From positions 3,534,001 to 3,598,000 of the forward strand of contig NZ_CP063196.1 of assembly GCF_003574835.2 (NCBI RefSeq): 64,000 nt of DNA, read 5' to 3'. The stretch is from Thermobifida halotolerans (GTDB lineage: Bacteria; Actinomycetota; Actinomycetes; Streptosporangiales; Streptosporangiaceae). Below the pieces are notes generated by a model. It ran no database searches. It was not told where the DNA came from and saw nothing but the letters and a program-made list of their open reading frames with translations. The translations under genes were made by a program, and so were the position numbers. Shown piece by piece: positions 15,849 to 25,757 of the stretch. Numbering within the stretch: position 1 is the stretch's first letter; each line of letters starts with the position of its first letter.

Positions 15849-17075
15849 ATGGCTGACAGACCGAACAGGAACGACCGCGTCCCCGGCGGCTCGTCGGAAG
15901 GCCAGGACCGGACCGGGGTGTTCCGGCGCGCCCCCGGTGGCGGCATCCCCGACAAGATCGACAGCCTCTACCGGCCCGAGCCGTCCGCGCGTCCCGGGCC
16001 GGACGCCACCGCGACCCGCCGCATGTCGCAGGTCGGCGGCGACACGCCGCGCCGCTCCTCCTCGCGCGGTCCCTCCCGCGGCCGGGTCTACGACGGCACG
16101 GGACGGGAGCGCCGGGAGCGGGAACGCCGTGCCAGGCGCCGCAGGAACATCGCGGTCACCGTGCTGGTACTGCTCGTGCTGCTTCCGACGGTCTTCTACT
16201 TCTGGGCCGACTCGCGGTTGCAGCGGGTGGAGGCGCTGGCCGACTACGAGGGCCGCCCCGAGGACCAGCCCGGCACCACCTACCTGATCGTCGGCTCCGA
16301 CAGCCGCGAGGGGCTCAGCGAAGAGGACATGGACGAGCTGCGCACCGGCAGCGCCGAGGGCAAGCGCACCGACACGATCATGGTCCTGTACGTGCCCGAG
16401 GACGGCAGGTCCGCCATTATCAGCGTGCCCCGCGACTCCTACGTGGACATCCCCGGCATCGGCTCCAACAAGATCAACGCGGCCTTCGCCGAGGCGCTGG
16501 GCGGCGGACCCGCCACCCTGGTGCAGACGTTCGAGCAGGCCAGCGGGGTGCACATCGACCACTACGTGGAGATCGGGTTCGCCGGGTTCGTCGACATCGT
16601 CGACGCCGTGGGCGGCGTCGAACTGTGCCCGGAGGAGCCGATGCAGGACCCCAAGGCCGGACTGGACATCGAGGCGGGCTGCCAGGTGATGGACGGCGCG
16701 ACCGCGCTGGGCTACGTGCGCACCCGGGCGACGCCGCGCGCCGACCTGGACCGCATCCAGCGGCAGCGCGAGTTCTTCAGCGCCCTGGTCGAGCAGGCGA
16801 CCGCCCCCGGCACCCTGCTCAACCCCTTCCGCTCCGTTCCGCTGGTGCTCAACGGCACCGCGACGTTCAGCGTGGACGAGGGCGACCACCTGTCGGACCT
16901 GGCCTGGATGGCGCTGGCCATGCGGGAGTCCCCCGCCACGACCGCGATCCCGGTCGGCTCCACCCCCACCCTGGAGGTCGGTTCGGTGGTGCTGTGGGAC
17001 GAGGCCCGCTCGGAGGAGATGTTCACCGCCATGCGCGAGGGCGAACCGATCCCCGACTCGGCGATGCAGGACTGA
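15849..17075 (+). CDS. LytR-CpsA-Psr (LCP) family cell-wall ligase
   Basis: 408 residues from ATG 15849 (MADRPNRNDRVPGG); an in-frame ATG at 15783 would add 22 residues. A cytoplasmic, Arg-rich N-terminal region of about 95 residues leads to one membrane helix (NIAVTVLVLLVLLPTVFYFW). The extracellular LCP domain then has YLIVGSDSREG, KRTDTIMVLYV, ISVPRDSYVDIPG, NKINAAFAEA and a late LGYVRTR. These hold the conserved Arg/Asp residues that bind polyprenyl pyrophosphate and metal. LCP enzymes attach glycopolymers to peptidoglycan. Followed by a hairpin terminator. Confidence 0.92.
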   Translation: MADRPNRNDRVPGGSSEGQDRTGVFRRAPGGGIPDKIDSLYRPEPSARPGPDATATRRMSQVGGDTPRRSSSRGPSRGRVYDGTGRERRERERRARRRRNIAVTVLVLLVLLPTVFYFWADSRLQRVEALADYEGRPEDQPGTTYLIVGSDSREGLSEEDMDELRTGSAEGKRTDTIMVLYVPEDGRSAIISVPRDSYVDIPGIGSNKINAAFAEALGGGPATLVQTFEQASGVHIDHYVEIGFAGFVDIVDAVGGVELCPEEPMQDPKAGLDIEAGCQVMDGATALGYVRTRATPRADLDRIQRQREFFSALVEQATAPGTLLNPFRSVPLVLNGTATFSVDEGDHLSDLAWMALAMRESPATTAIPVGSTPTLEVGSVVLWDEARSEEMFTAMREGEPIPDSAMQD

Positions 17076-17097
17076 TCCCGGCCCCGAAAACCAGAAA

Positions 17098-17129
17098 GAG
17101 GCCCCGCGCTTGTTCAGCTGCGGGGCCTC
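17098..17129 (+). terminator. Hairpin terminator of the LCP gene
   Basis: GAGGCCCCGC and its exact complement separated by 12 bases, 23 bp after the stop codon. Confidence 0.7.
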
Positions 17130-17399
17130 CCTGGTGACGCTCCGCGTCGTGCGCCTACCCCCCAGCGGCTGCACAACGGGTCACGTCGTCTTTCGGAGAA
17201 AGTCTCTGTGTTGTTCCCTCTGTGTCTTCAACACTAGGGGCCCGCGGGTAAAGAGCACCGGTGGCCTCATGTCAAGAGTAAGCAAACCCTCACCGCGCAG
17301 ATATGGACATTCTCGGTGATCTTGTTTTCGCGGTCGTGACCGAGGGTCGGCCGCGGCCGCGACGCCGCTCCGACGGCGAGGAGAACCCCCGACGGCGAA
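17130..17399. other. Convergent gap, no gene seen
   Basis: The stretch between the LCP and icd terminators is less G+C-rich than its neighbours around 17180-17340. It contains no supportable reading frame, tRNA or repeat. Confidence 0.4.
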
Positions 17400-17429
17400 G
17401 GGGTCGGCGGTCCGAAGACCACCGACCCC
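17400..17429 (-). terminator. Hairpin terminator downstream of icd
   Basis: GGGGTCGGCGGTC pairs with GACCACCGACCCC (one G-T pair) around a 4-base loop, 58 bp beyond the icd stop codon. Confidence 0.65.
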
Positions 17430-17486
17430 GTGGAGCGCCCTCCCGGGGCCGCGGTCCTCGGACCGCCGGTCCCCGCCAGCGCTCGA

Positions 17487-18704
17487 TCAGCCCAGGCGCT
17501 TCTGCAGGTTCTCGTCGAGCGCGGCGAGGAACTGCTCGGTGGTCAGCCACTCCTGGTCGCCGCCGACCAGGAGCGCCAGGTCCTTGGTCATCTGGCCGCC
17601 CTCGACGGTCTTGATGACGACGTCCTCGAGGGTGTTGGCGAACTCGACGACCGCCGGGGTGTTGTCGAGCTTGCCCCGGTGCTCCAGGCCGCGGGTCCAG
17701 GCGAAGATGGACGCGATCGGGTTGGTGGAGGTGGGCTTGCCCTGCTGGTGCTGGCGGTAGTGGCGGGTGACCGTGCCGTGCGCGGCCTCGGCCTCGACGG
17801 TCCGGCCGTCGGCGGTGCGCAGCACCGAGGTCATCAGGCCCAGCGAGCCGAAGCCCTGCGCGACGGTGTCGGACTGCACGTCACCGTCGTAGTTCTTGCA
17901 GGCCCAGACGTAGCCGCCCTCCCACTTGAGCGCGGCGGCGACCATGTCGTCGATCAGCCGGTGCTCGTAGGTCAGCCCGGCCTTCTCGAACCTCTCCTTG
18001 AACTCGCTCTCGTAGATCTCGGCGAACACGTCCTTGAACATGCCGTCGTAGGCCTTGAGGATGGTGTTCTTGGTGGACATGTACACCGGGTAGTTGCGGT
18101 CGAGGCCGTAGTTGAAGCTGGCCCGCGCGAAGTCCTCGATGGACCTGCGGTAGTTGTACATGCCCATGGCGACGCCGCCGCCCTCGGGGAAGCGGGCGAC
18201 CTCCATCTCGACGGGCTCGCCGCCGTCCTCCGGGGTGTAGGTGATGGTGACCGTGCCGGGGCCCGGGACCTTGAAGTCGGAGGCCTTGTACTGGTCGCCG
18301 TGGGCGTGGCGGCCGATGATGATCGGCTTGGTCCATCCGGGGACCAGGCGCGGCACGTTGGAGCAGATGATCGGCTCGCGGAAGACCACACCGCCGAGGA
18401 TGTTGCGGATGGTGCCGTTGGGCGAACGCCACATCTTCTTGAGGCCGAACTCCTCGACCCGGGCCTCGTCGGGGGTGATGGTCGCGCACTTGACCCCGAC
18501 GCCGTGCTCCTTGATGGCGTGGGCCGCGTCGACCGTCACCTGGTCGTCGGTGCGGTCGCGCTCCTCGATGCCCAGGTCGTAGTACTTGAGGTCGACGTCC
18601 AGGTACGGCAGGATCAGCCGCTCCTTGATGAAGGACCAGATGATCCGGGTCATCTCGTCGCCGTCGAGCTCTACTACGGGGTTCTCAACCTTGATCTTGG
18701 CCAT
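17487..18704 (-). CDS. icd: NADP-dependent isocitrate dehydrogenase
   Basis: 405 residues starting [20 protein letters not shown], the homodimeric eukaryote-like class II type. It oxidises isocitrate to 2-oxoglutarate in the TCA cycle. Substrate-contacting motifs are [29 protein letters not shown], the Lys/Asp-bearing [15 protein letters not shown] and the NADP-site [11 protein letters not shown]. Stand-alone gene with its own terminator; a palindrome lies about 185 bp upstream of the start. Confidence 0.97.
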   Translation of the reverse strand: MAKIKVENPVVELDGDEMTRIIWSFIKERLILPYLDVDLKYYDLGIEERDRTDDQVTVDAAHAIKEHGVGVKCATITPDEARVEEFGLKKMWRSPNGTIRNILGGVVFREPIICSNVPRLVPGWTKPIIIGRHAHGDQYKASDFKVPGPGTVTITYTPEDGGEPVEMEVARFPEGGGVAMGMYNYRRSIEDFARASFNYGLDRNYPVYMSTKNTILKAYDGMFKDVFAEIYESEFKERFEKAGLTYEHRLIDDMVAAALKWEGGYVWACKNYDGDVQSDTVAQGFGSLGLMTSVLRTADGRTVEAEAAHGTVTRHYRQHQQGKPTSTNPIASIFAWTRGLEHRGKLDNTPAVVEFANTLEDVVIKTVEGGQMTKDLALLVGGDQEWLTTEQFLAALDENLQKRLG

Positions 18705-18887
18705 GGCTCGTGGCTGTCCCTTCGTATGGCGTGTGGCCGGACCGCGGGCACGGCGCCGTGGTGTGACGGCTTCCCTGTCCGTGGCTCATGTGTTCGCCGC
18801 AGGAGTCCCTCCCCCGGTCCGCTCCCGGTCGCACCGGGCCACCGCGCCGGCGTGGAGGGCACTCCGTCTGTATCGACGCTGCGGTAT

Positions 18888-18899
18888 CTCGATATCAAG
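18888..18899. promoter_or_regulatory. Palindromic candidate operator upstream of icd
   Basis: CTCGATATCAAG is a 12-bp palindrome with one mismatch around GATATC, in the 216-bp gap between the DUF3017 gene and icd. Its position suggests a regulator site for icd; the cognate factor is not identified. Confidence 0.4.
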
Positions 18900-18920
18900 C
18901 TTATTAGTCGGAGGCGTGGC

Positions 18921-19298
18921 TCACAGCTGCGGGGCCACCCACGCCAGGACGATGAGAAGCACCGCGAGCGTGACGAGTGTGGCCACATCCACCCAGCGGC
19001 GGCGTACCGCCAGCATTCCGACCCGCTCGGCGGGCAGGACCGCGCGCAGGACCGCGCCCAGCAGCAGCGAACCGGCGATGATGGCCGGACCGCGTTTGAA
19101 GTGGGCCGCTGCGACCACGACCGTCCCCGCGCCCATCATGGCGAGCACCAGAAGGTAGGGCACCTGGTTCAGCCAACCCGGGCCTTCGGCGTCGGAGACC
19201 CGCTCCGCCTCTTCGGCTCCGGCCGGTCCGCCCTCCCCTGTGGACTGTGACATGTCCGCTCGGCCCGCTGTCGCCGCCTCCACCGTTTCCTGGCTCAC
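18921..19298 (-). CDS. DUF3017-type small membrane protein
   Basis: 125 residues from GTG 19298 (GAGG six bases upstream); an ATG at 19253 would give 110 residues but has no ribosome binding site. After a disordered acidic N-terminus there are three predicted membrane helices (VPYLLVLAMMGAGTVVVAAA, GPAIIAGSLLLGAVLRAVL, VATLVTLAVLLIVLAWVA). The arrangement and the LRAVLPAERVGMLAVRRRWVDV segment are typical of the actinobacterial DUF3017 family, found near folD/purH as here. Function unknown. Confidence 0.75.
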   Translation of the reverse strand: MSQETVEAATAGRADMSQSTGEGGPAGAEEAERVSDAEGPGWLNQVPYLLVLAMMGAGTVVVAAAHFKRGPAIIAGSLLLGAVLRAVLPAERVGMLAVRRRWVDVATLVTLAVLLIVLAWVAPQL

Positions 19299-19781
19299 CG
19301 CACACCTCACGCTAGCGCATACCTGCCCCGGGACCGGCCGAGACGACGGGGCCCACCACGGCGCGACGCTCCCTGCGACCATGCGCGCCCGCGACCGGAA
19401 ACTCTCCGCGGGCGGTGCCGCACACCACCGCCCCGGCGGCCCCGTGTCGCCGCTGGCCACACGTGATCCCATTCTATTGACCACCCACGGGCCGACTTGC
19501 CCGAAGAATCGGTCCGTCACCAAATCGCCGAAAACCAGTCTGATTCTCGGTGAAATGTCACGAATCTCCCGAGTTATCTACCCTACTGACCGGTAAGCGC
19601 ATAGAAGCCCCACCTCACGGGTAACCACACATGAGATGAGTGCCACGGGCGAGCGAGGACAATCCCTATGAATCCCACTCAATCGACGGCATCCAGCCGT
19701 GCCGCGATCAGCGCGGCGCCTCCCGCCGTCTCCCGTCGCAGACATCCGCACCGGTCGCGCCCCACAACGGGAGGAACAACC
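19299..19781. other. Promoter region of the FHA gene
   Basis: Divergent gap with an A/T-richer centre (19480-19620). It contains TACTGACCGGTA (19584-19595), a TAC..GTA palindrome of the kind bound by TetR-family repressors. An ATG at 19668 in frame with the FHA gene would extend that protein by 38 low-complexity residues; it has a GAGGA upstream and cannot be excluded as an alternative start. Confidence 0.4.
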
Positions 19782-20387
19782 GTGGACGACCCCTACATAA
19801 GGGTCGAGGAGAGCGGCGACGTCCACCCCCTGACCGCCGAGGTGACCACGGTCGGACGAGGCAGGGGCACCGACATCGTCCTCTCCGACCCGAGTGTCTC
19901 GCAACTGCACGCCGAGTTCGTCCGCCGCGGCCCCTACGTCTACGTCGTTGACCTCGGACTGTCCCGCAACGGCACCCGCGTCAACGGCCGCCCCATCGCC
20001 CGGCGGGTGCTGAACGAAGGCGACATCATCAGTTTCGGAGCCGCCCGCTGCAAGATCGGCGGGCTCCCCCGGGAGGATCTCCACCCCGAGGTCGAACTGC
20101 GCCGAGGCGGCGCCCCCGAACTCACCCGCCGCGAACTCGACGTCCTGACATCACTGTGCCGTCCCGCACTGTCCGACGACGCGTTCGTCGCCCCCGCGAC
20201 CGCCCGACAGATCGCCGAGGACCTCGTGGTCACCGAGGCCGCGGTCAAACAGCACCTGCTCCGCCTCTACCAGAAGTTCCGCATCGCCGAAGGCGTCAAC
20301 CGCCGCACCCGGTTGGCCAACGAGGTCGTGGCCCTGGGCCTGGTGCGTCCCATGCCGCCCTCCGAACGGGAACGCCAGGCGAGCTGA
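19782..20387 (+). CDS. FHA-domain protein with C-terminal winged-helix-like region
   Basis: 201 residues from GTG 19782, chosen because GGGAGGA sits 7 bases upstream. The FHA domain covers roughly residues 5-95, with the phosphothreonine-binding signatures TTVGRGRGTDIVL, SVSQLHAEF and LGLSRNGTRVNG. The second half (ELTRRELDVLTSLCRPAL, then TARQIAEDLVVTEAAVKQHLL) reads as a DNA-binding helix-turn-helix similar to LuxR/OmpR-type output modules. It probably senses a phosphorylated partner of a Ser/Thr kinase and acts as a regulator. Convergent with folD across a shared terminator. Confidence 0.85.
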   Translation: MDDPYIRVEESGDVHPLTAEVTTVGRGRGTDIVLSDPSVSQLHAEFVRRGPYVYVVDLGLSRNGTRVNGRPIARRVLNEGDIISFGAARCKIGGLPREDLHPEVELRRGGAPELTRRELDVLTSLCRPALSDDAFVAPATARQIAEDLVVTEAAVKQHLLRLYQKFRIAEGVNRRTRLANEVVALGLVRPMPPSERERQAS

Positions 20388-20390
20388 CCG

Positions 20391-20428
20391 CCCGGCGAGA
20401 GACGCCGCGCCCCGGGTCTCTCGCCGGG
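20391..20428. terminator. Bidirectional hairpin terminator
   Basis: CCCGGCGAGAGAC and its exact complement GTCTCTCGCCGGG enclose 12 bases. The hairpin lies 3 bp after the FHA stop and 6 bp after the folD stop, so it serves both. Confidence 0.8.
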
Positions 20429-20434
20429 TCCGTC

Positions 20435-21286
20435 TCAGGCCAGCGACCGCTCGGCCGCCTCGACCACGTTCACCAGGAGCATCGCGCGGGTCATCGGCCC
20501 CACACCGCCCGGGTTGGGCGACACGTGCCCGGCCACCTCGACCACGTCCGGGGCCACGTCGCCGACCAGACCGCTCTCGGTCCGCGAGACGCCCACGTCG
20601 AGCACGGCCGCCCCCGGACGCACCATGTCCCCGGTGATCAGCCCCGGAACACCGGCGGCGGCCACCACGATGTCGGCGCGGCGCGTGTGCTCGGCCAGGT
20701 CGCGGGTGCCGGTGTGGCACAGCGTCACCGTCGCGTTCTCCGAACGGCGGGTCAGCAGCAGCCCCAGCGGACGCCCCACGGTCACCCCGCGGCCCACCAC
20801 GACCACCTCGGCGCCCTTGAGCGGCACACCGTAGCGGTTCAGCAGCTCCACGATGCCGCGCGGCGTGCACGGCAGCGGCGCCTCCTCCATCAGCACCAGC
20901 CTGCCCAGGTTGGACGGCTGGAGCCCGTCGGCGTCCTTGGCCGGATCGATCAGCCCGAGCACCCGGTTCTCGTCCAGCCCTCTGGGCAGCGGAAGCTGCA
21001 CGATGTAGCCGGTGCACGCGGGGTCGGCGTTGAGTTCGGCCACCGCGGCCTCCACGTCGGCCTGGGTGGCGTCCGCCGGAAGGTCCCTGCGGATGCTGGC
21101 GATGCCCACCTCCGCGCAGTCGCGGTGCTTGCCCCGCACGTAGGAGTGGCTGCCCGGGTCGTCACCCACGAGGACCGTGCCCAGTCCCGGCACGACCCCC
21201 CTGGCGCGCAGCGCGGCCACCCGCTCCTTCAGCTCCGCCCGGATCGCCGCGGCGGTCGCCTTTCCGTCCAGCACCTGTGCTGTCAC
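20435..21286 (-). CDS. folD: Methylenetetrahydrofolate dehydrogenase/methenyl cyclohydrolase
   Basis: 283 residues from GTG 21286 with AGAGG upstream. It interconverts methylene-, methenyl- and 10-formyl-tetrahydrofolate, supplying the formyl donor used by PurN and PurH, which lie just upstream. Motifs: [17 protein letters not shown] with the catalytic Lys, [40 protein letters not shown] and the NADP loop [17 protein letters not shown]. It is separated from purH by 58 bp and is probably in the purN-purH-folD transcript. Confidence 0.96.
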   Translation of the reverse strand: MTAQVLDGKATAAAIRAELKERVAALRARGVVPGLGTVLVGDDPGSHSYVRGKHRDCAEVGIASIRRDLPADATQADVEAAVAELNADPACTGYIVQLPLPRGLDENRVLGLIDPAKDADGLQPSNLGRLVLMEEAPLPCTPRGIVELLNRYGVPLKGAEVVVVGRGVTVGRPLGLLLTRRSENATVTLCHTGTRDLAEHTRRADIVVAAAGVPGLITGDMVRPGAAVLDVGVSRTESGLVGDVAPDVVEVAGHVSPNPGGVGPMTRAMLLVNVVEAAERSLA

Positions 21287-21344
21287 CGTGATGCCTCTCT
21301 GCTCGGCGGGGCCGGGTCGGCCCCGCGTTCCCTGCTCCGCCGGT

Positions 21345-22913
21345 TCAGTGGAAGAAGTGCCGCGTCCCGGTGAAGTAGAGGGTGACCCCGGCACGCTCGG
21401 CCGCGGCGACGACCTCCTCGTCGCGCACCGACCCGCCCGGCTGCACGACCGCGCGCACCCCCGCGTCGGTCAGCACCTCCAGGCCGTCGGGGAACGGGAA
21501 GAAGGCGTCGCTGGCGGCCACCGCTCCCTTGACCCGGTCCCCGGCGCGCGAGACCGCCAGCCGCGCCGAGTCCACCCGGTTGACCTGCCCCATGCCCACG
21601 CCCACCGTGGCGCGGTCGGCGGCCAGCAGGATCGCGTTGGACTTCACCGAACGCACCGCGCGCCAGGCGAACACCAGGTCCGCCAGCGTCGCCTCGTCGG
21701 CGGCCGGCCCGGCCCGTAGCTGCCAGGCGGCCGGGTCGTCACCGGGCGCGTCCACCAGGTCGGCCGACTGCAGCAGCAGTCCACCGCTGATCTGCCGCGT
21801 CTCCGGACGCGCCGAGCGGTCCGGTTCGGCCACCTCGAGCAGGCGGATGTTCTTCTTGCGGGTCAGGACCTCCACGGCCTCCGGCGTGAAGCCGGGAGCC
21901 GCCACGACCTCGGTGAACACCTCGGCGACCTGCGCGGCCATCGCCTCGTCCACGATGCGGTTGGCGGCGATCACCCCGCCGAACGCCGACACCGGGTCGC
22001 AGGCGTGCGCCTTGCGGTGCGCCTCGGCGATGCTCGCGCCCACCGCGATCCCGCACGGGTTGGCGTGCTTGATGATCGCCACGCACGGGTCGGCGAAGTC
22101 GTAGGCGGCGCGCAGCGCGGCGTCGCCGTCCACGTAGTTGTTGTACGACATCTCCTTGCCGTGCAACTGGCGCGCCCCGGCCAGCCCCCGGTCCGCCGGG
22201 TCCTGGGACCGGTACAGCGCCGCGCCCTGGTGCGGGTTCTCGCCGTAGCGCAGCGTCGCCTGCCGCGTGTAGGCGACCGCGGTGAACTCGGGCCACCCCG
22301 ACTCCGCGGCCACCTCGTCGGGGGCGTAGACCGACGCGAACCAACCGGCCACCGCGGCGTCGTAGCTCGCGGTGTGCGCGTAGGCCGCCGCGGCCAGCCG
22401 CCTGCGCTGCTCCAGCGTGAAGCCGCCCGCGCGCACCGCCTCCAGCGCCTCGTCGTAGCGCGCGGGGTCCACGACCACCGCGACGCTCGGGTGGTTCTTG
22501 GCCGCGGCGCGCACCATCGCGGGACCGCCGATGTCGATCTTCTCGATGCACTCCTCCGGCGATGCGCCCGAGGCCACCGTGTCGGCGAACGGGTAGAGGT
22601 TGACGACGACCAGGTCGAACGGGGCGATGCCGAGTTCGTCGAGCTGGGCGCGGTGGTCGGCCTTGGTGCGGTCGGCGAGCAGACCCGCGTGCACGTTCGG
22701 GTGCAGGGTCTTGACCCGCCCCTCGAAGCACTCGGGGAAGCCGGTGACGTCCTCGACCGGGGTGACCGGGACCCCCGCCTCGGCCAGCCGGGAGGCCGTG
22801 GAACCGGTGGAGACGATCTCCACGCCCGCCTCGGCGAGGCCCAGGCCCAGCGCCTCCAGTCCGGTCTTGTCGTAAACGCTGATCAACGCACGCCGAACGG
22901 CCTGCTGTGTCAC
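21345..22913 (-). CDS. purH: Bifunctional AICAR formyltransferase/IMP cyclohydrolase
   Basis: 522 residues, GTG start overlapping the purN stop (GTGA). It catalyses the last two steps to IMP. The N-terminal MGS-like cyclohydrolase domain carries SVYDKTGLE and [15 protein letters not shown]. The C-terminal transformylase part has [41 protein letters not shown] and the C-terminal [11 protein letters not shown] to [10 protein letters not shown]. The 4-bp overlap indicates translational coupling with purN. Confidence 0.97.
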   Translation of the reverse strand: MTQQAVRRALISVYDKTGLEALGLGLAEAGVEIVSTGSTASRLAEAGVPVTPVEDVTGFPECFEGRVKTLHPNVHAGLLADRTKADHRAQLDELGIAPFDLVVVNLYPFADTVASGASPEECIEKIDIGGPAMVRAAAKNHPSVAVVVDPARYDEALEAVRAGGFTLEQRRRLAAAAYAHTASYDAAVAGWFASVYAPDEVAAESGWPEFTAVAYTRQATLRYGENPHQGAALYRSQDPADRGLAGARQLHGKEMSYNNYVDGDAALRAAYDFADPCVAIIKHANPCGIAVGASIAEAHRKAHACDPVSAFGGVIAANRIVDEAMAAQVAEVFTEVVAAPGFTPEAVEVLTRKKNIRLLEVAEPDRSARPETRQISGGLLLQSADLVDAPGDDPAAWQLRAGPAADEATLADLVFAWRAVRSVKSNAILLAADRATVGVGMGQVNRVDSARLAVSRAGDRVKGAVAASDAFFPFPDGLEVLTDAGVRAVVQPGGSVRDEEVVAAAERAGVTLYFTGTRHFFH

Positions 22914-23542
22914 CGGTTCTCCTCTGTCACGTCCTTACTGGGCGCACCGCCCAGCTTCACCTGTCGATCGTTCAGGGCCCAGCCGTGGCGGGCGAGCCTG
23001 CCCACGACGTCCACGAGCATGCGGCGCTCCACCGTCTTGATGCGCTCGTGCAGCGAGGCGGCGTCGTCGCCGTCCTCGACCCGCACCACGACCTGCTCGA
23101 TCACCGGTCCGGTGTCCACGCCCTCGTCGACGAAGTGCGCGGTGGCACCGGTGACCTTGACCCCGTAGTCCAGCGCGTCGCGCACCGCGTGCGCCCCGGG
23201 GAACGCGGGCAGCAGCGCCGGATGGATGTTGATGACCGTGTTCTCCCGGAGCACCTCGTGGCCGAGAATGCGCATGAACCCGGCGGAGACCACCAGGTCC
23301 GGGGCGAACTCCGCGATCCGCTCGGCGAGCGCGCGGTTCCACTCACTCCGGTCGGAGTACTCGGAGAAGGGGACCACGAAGGTGGGCACCCCCGCCTGCT
23401 CGGCGCGGGCCAGCCCGGCGGCTGCGCGGTCCGCCCCGACCGCGACGACCGTCGCGCCGTAGGCCGGATCCGCCGCCGCGTCGAGCAGGGCCGCCATGTT
23501 GCTTCCCGTGCCCGAGATGAGGACGACTACTCGCGCCGACAG
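22910..23542 (-). CDS. purN: Phosphoribosylglycinamide formyltransferase, probable CTG start
   Basis: 210 residues. It transfers formyl from 10-formyl-THF to GAR. Motifs: [15 protein letters not shown] at the N-terminus, [31 protein letters not shown] (catalytic Asn/His) and [17 protein letters not shown] (catalytic Asp). The family N-terminus begins within a few residues of the CTG at 23542, which has a near-perfect GGGGAGGA 5 bases upstream. No ATG, GTG or TTG lies closer than a GTG 22 codons upstream, which has no ribosome binding site. CTG is therefore the likely, rare, start codon. First gene of purN-purH-folD. Confidence 0.93.
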   Translation of the reverse strand: MSARVVVLISGTGSNMAALLDAAADPAYGATVVAVGADRAAAGLARAEQAGVPTFVVPFSEYSDRSEWNRALAERIAEFAPDLVVSAGFMRILGHEVLRENTVINIHPALLPAFPGAHAVRDALDYGVKVTGATAHFVDEGVDTGPVIEQVVVRVEDGDDAASLHERIKTVERRMLVDVVGRLARHGWALNDRQVKLGGAPSKDVTEENR

Positions 23543-23824
23543 TGCTTCCTCCCCTGTGTGCGGACGGTGCGGGGACAACGGGTCCCCGGCCCCGGGCGTG
23601 GACCACACGGTCCCCGGGGTGTGCTGCCCTGTGGCCGACAGGGCACGGCAGGGTGAACCACCCGTGCTGGGAATCAGCCTATCCCGCCACGCGGTGTCGC
23701 CGTGGAAGCCGGGGTCCGGTGGCGTATTCCTCCGGCCCGCCCGCGGCACCGGAACACCGCCGCGGACACCCGGTAGCGTCTAAGGAGACGAGATCCGCAT
23801 CCACCCACTGTTGAGGAGCCCCCT

Positions 23825-24253
23825 GTGAACGGTGAGCCGTCGGCGCCGCAGCCCGAAGGACAGCAGGCCACTGTCGAACGCGGTGGCCTGTGGGGGCTCA
23901 TGCTCTCCATCGCCGGTCTGCTGCTGCTTCCCTTCAGTGCGGTCCTGTCCGTGATCGGCATCGTGCAGGGCGCGCGCGCCCGCAGGAACGCGAAGTCCAG
24001 GGGCGGGCAGGCTCCGGGAGCCGTGCTGAGCATCGTCGTCGGCGCCGTCGGTGTCCTGTGGGGGCTGCTGGTGACCGTGGGCCTGGTGGTGTTCTTCGAC
24101 GAGCTCACCGCCTACAGCCAGTGCAGCGCCCGCGCCAACACGGTCAGCGCCCAGGAGGAGTGCGACGACGCCTACGCCGAGGCGATCAGCGAGCGCTTCC
24201 CCGACCAGCCGTGGGTGCGGGAGCTGGTCGAGAACAACCAGGTCAGCCCGTAG
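23825..24253 (+). CDS. Small DUF4190-like membrane protein
   Basis: 142 residues from GTG 23825, with GAGGAG upstream. A hydrophilic N-terminus is followed by two membrane helices (LWGLMLSIAGLLLLPFSAVLSVIGIV and APGAVLSIVVGAVGVLWGLLVTVG). RARRNAKSRGGQAPG lies between them, the pattern of DUF4190-type proteins. An extracellular tail of about 45 residues has two cysteines (QCSARANTVSAQEECDD) that could form a disulfide. Its end overlaps the convergent DUF6350 gene by 11 bp. Function unknown. Confidence 0.75.
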   Translation: MNGEPSAPQPEGQQATVERGGLWGLMLSIAGLLLLPFSAVLSVIGIVQGARARRNAKSRGGQAPGAVLSIVVGAVGVLWGLLVTVGLVVFFDELTAYSQCSARANTVSAQEECDDAYAEAISERFPDQPWVRELVENNQVSP

Positions 24254-25757
24254 GCTCCGCACCGTCCGACGCCGGGGGCGCGGGGTCGGCCTCGTAGGTG
24301 ACGCCGTACAGCTCCTCCGCGTCGTCCTCCTCGCGGTCGGGTCCGCGGCGTCCGATCCGCCGCGGACGCGGCAGGCGGATTCGGGGCAGCCGCACGCGGG
24401 GCCGTCGGGCCGCGAGCCGCGGCGTGGACTCCGGTCCGGCGTCGTCGTCCCGGGGCTCCCCGTCGTCCCCGGCGTCGGCCGCGACGCGCCTGAGGTGCCG
24501 CCAGTTCACCACCCACGCGGCGATCGCGGCGCTCACCCCCACCTCCAACGCCGTGATCACGCCGACCTGCCAGGGCGAGGGACCGATGTCGACCAGTCGG
24601 TCCGCTCCCAGGGGGCCTCCGGCCAGTGACGCCAGCCCGGCCCACAGAGCGCCCGTGACCACACCGCACGCGAATCCCCACAGGGGCGCCGCCTCGTTGA
24701 CCGGCACCGGCGCGCCGCGCAGCGTGCGCGCTCCGCCGACCGCGCCGGCGAGGAAGGGCGCCGCGAGCGTCAGCAGGGACAGCGCGGGCGCGGGACCGTT
24801 GTCGGGCAGCGCCGCCAGCATCGGAAACTCCGGCAGCGGCCCCAGCGCCACCCCGGTGGGCGCCACGACCGTGTCCGTTCCGATCGAGAAGCCCGGACCC
24901 ACCGCGTAGGAGACGCCGAAGACGATCGCGTTGGGCAGGTACAGCAGTTGGATGACGAACAGCAGTACGCCGCCGACCACGCCGGGCCCGAGCTCTCGGG
25001 TGGTGGTGACCGCCTCGCCGAAGTCGGCCGCCAGTCCGGCGAAGAACAGCAGTGTGCCCGCCAGCAGCAGGATCGCCGCCGCGTTGAGGACGCCCGTCAG
25101 GAGCAGTCGGGGGCGGGTGGGCATGCGTTCCAGGAGCCTGCGCCGCGGAATGCCCCTGTCCCTGAGGAGCTGCCGCAGCACGCCCAGCCCTCCGGCGGTG
25201 AACGCGAGCAGGAATCCGGTGAGCAGCGCCTGGACCATGCTGGGCTGGACCGCCTCGTCGCGGCCCACCAGCGCCAGCGTGCCCGCGATGGCCGCGTACG
25301 GCCCGGCCAGGGCGAGCGCGCCCCGGAAGGCGTCCCTGAGCCTGGGGAGGACGCAGACGCGCGCCAGGCGCCGCCCGGAGTGGTACAGCAGCAGGCCGGG
25401 CAGGACCAGCAGGCCGATGGGAAACATTCCCACCCGGCCGTTGGAGGTGGTGAGTTCGACGTGGTGGCCGACCAGCCACACGCGGATCGCCACCCGGAAC
25501 GCGTCGACGATGTCGTCGCCGAACGTGGCGAGCGGGGCGGCGATCCATCCGACCAGGGTGAGGGTGGTGAGTGTGGCCAGACCGACCGCGGCGGCCGACG
25601 CCGCTCCGATCCCGCCCGACGCGTACAGCGGGCGGGGCGGACGGCCGGGGACGCCCGGCCGCGTCCCGGCCGGACGGCTGCCGCGTCGGTCGGGGGTGCG
25701 GGATCTGCTACGGCCGGGCGGGTCCCGGCGCACGGACGGTCCTGGAGGCGCACTCAC
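24243..25757 (-). CDS. DUF6350 multi-pass membrane protein (PerM-like)
   Basis: 504 residues with about ten hydrophobic helices between residues 48 and 410. An Arg/Pro-rich cytoplasmic N-terminus and a highly charged C-terminal tail (Arg/Leu/Pro repeats, then acidic) flank them. The position between purN and sucD and the motif GWIAAPLATFGDDIVDAFRV with RVGMFPIGLLVLPGLLLY are typical of the actinobacterial DUF6350 family. Some members are described as cell-division protein PerM. GTG start at 25757. Tail-to-tail overlap with the DUF4190-like gene. Confidence 0.8.
   Translation of the reverse strand: MSAPPGPSVRRDPPGRSRSRTPDRRGSRPAGTRPGVPGRPPRPLYASGGIGAASAAAVGLATLTTLTLVGWIAAPLATFGDDIVDAFRVAIRVWLVGHHVELTTSNGRVGMFPIGLLVLPGLLLYHSGRRLARVCVLPRLRDAFRGALALAGPYAAIAGTLALVGRDEAVQPSMVQALLTGFLLAFTAGGLGVLRQLLRDRGIPRRRLLERMPTRPRLLLTGVLNAAAILLLAGTLLFFAGLAADFGEAVTTTRELGPGVVGGVLLFVIQLLYLPNAIVFGVSYAVGPGFSIGTDTVVAPTGVALGPLPEFPMLAALPDNGPAPALSLLTLAAPFLAGAVGGARTLRGAPVPVNEAAPLWGFACGVVTGALWAGLASLAGGPLGADRLVDIGPSPWQVGVITALEVGVSAAIAAWVVNWRHLRRVAADAGDDGEPRDDDAGPESTPRLAARRPRVRLPRIRLPRPRRIGRRGPDREEDDAEELYGVTYEADPAPPASDGAEPTG

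Noticed and set aside
14619-17174. An 851-codon minus-strand open frame
   Set aside because: It lies antisense to two clear genes (galactokinase-like and LCP) and has only Gly/Arg/His-rich low-complexity sequence caused by G+C bias.
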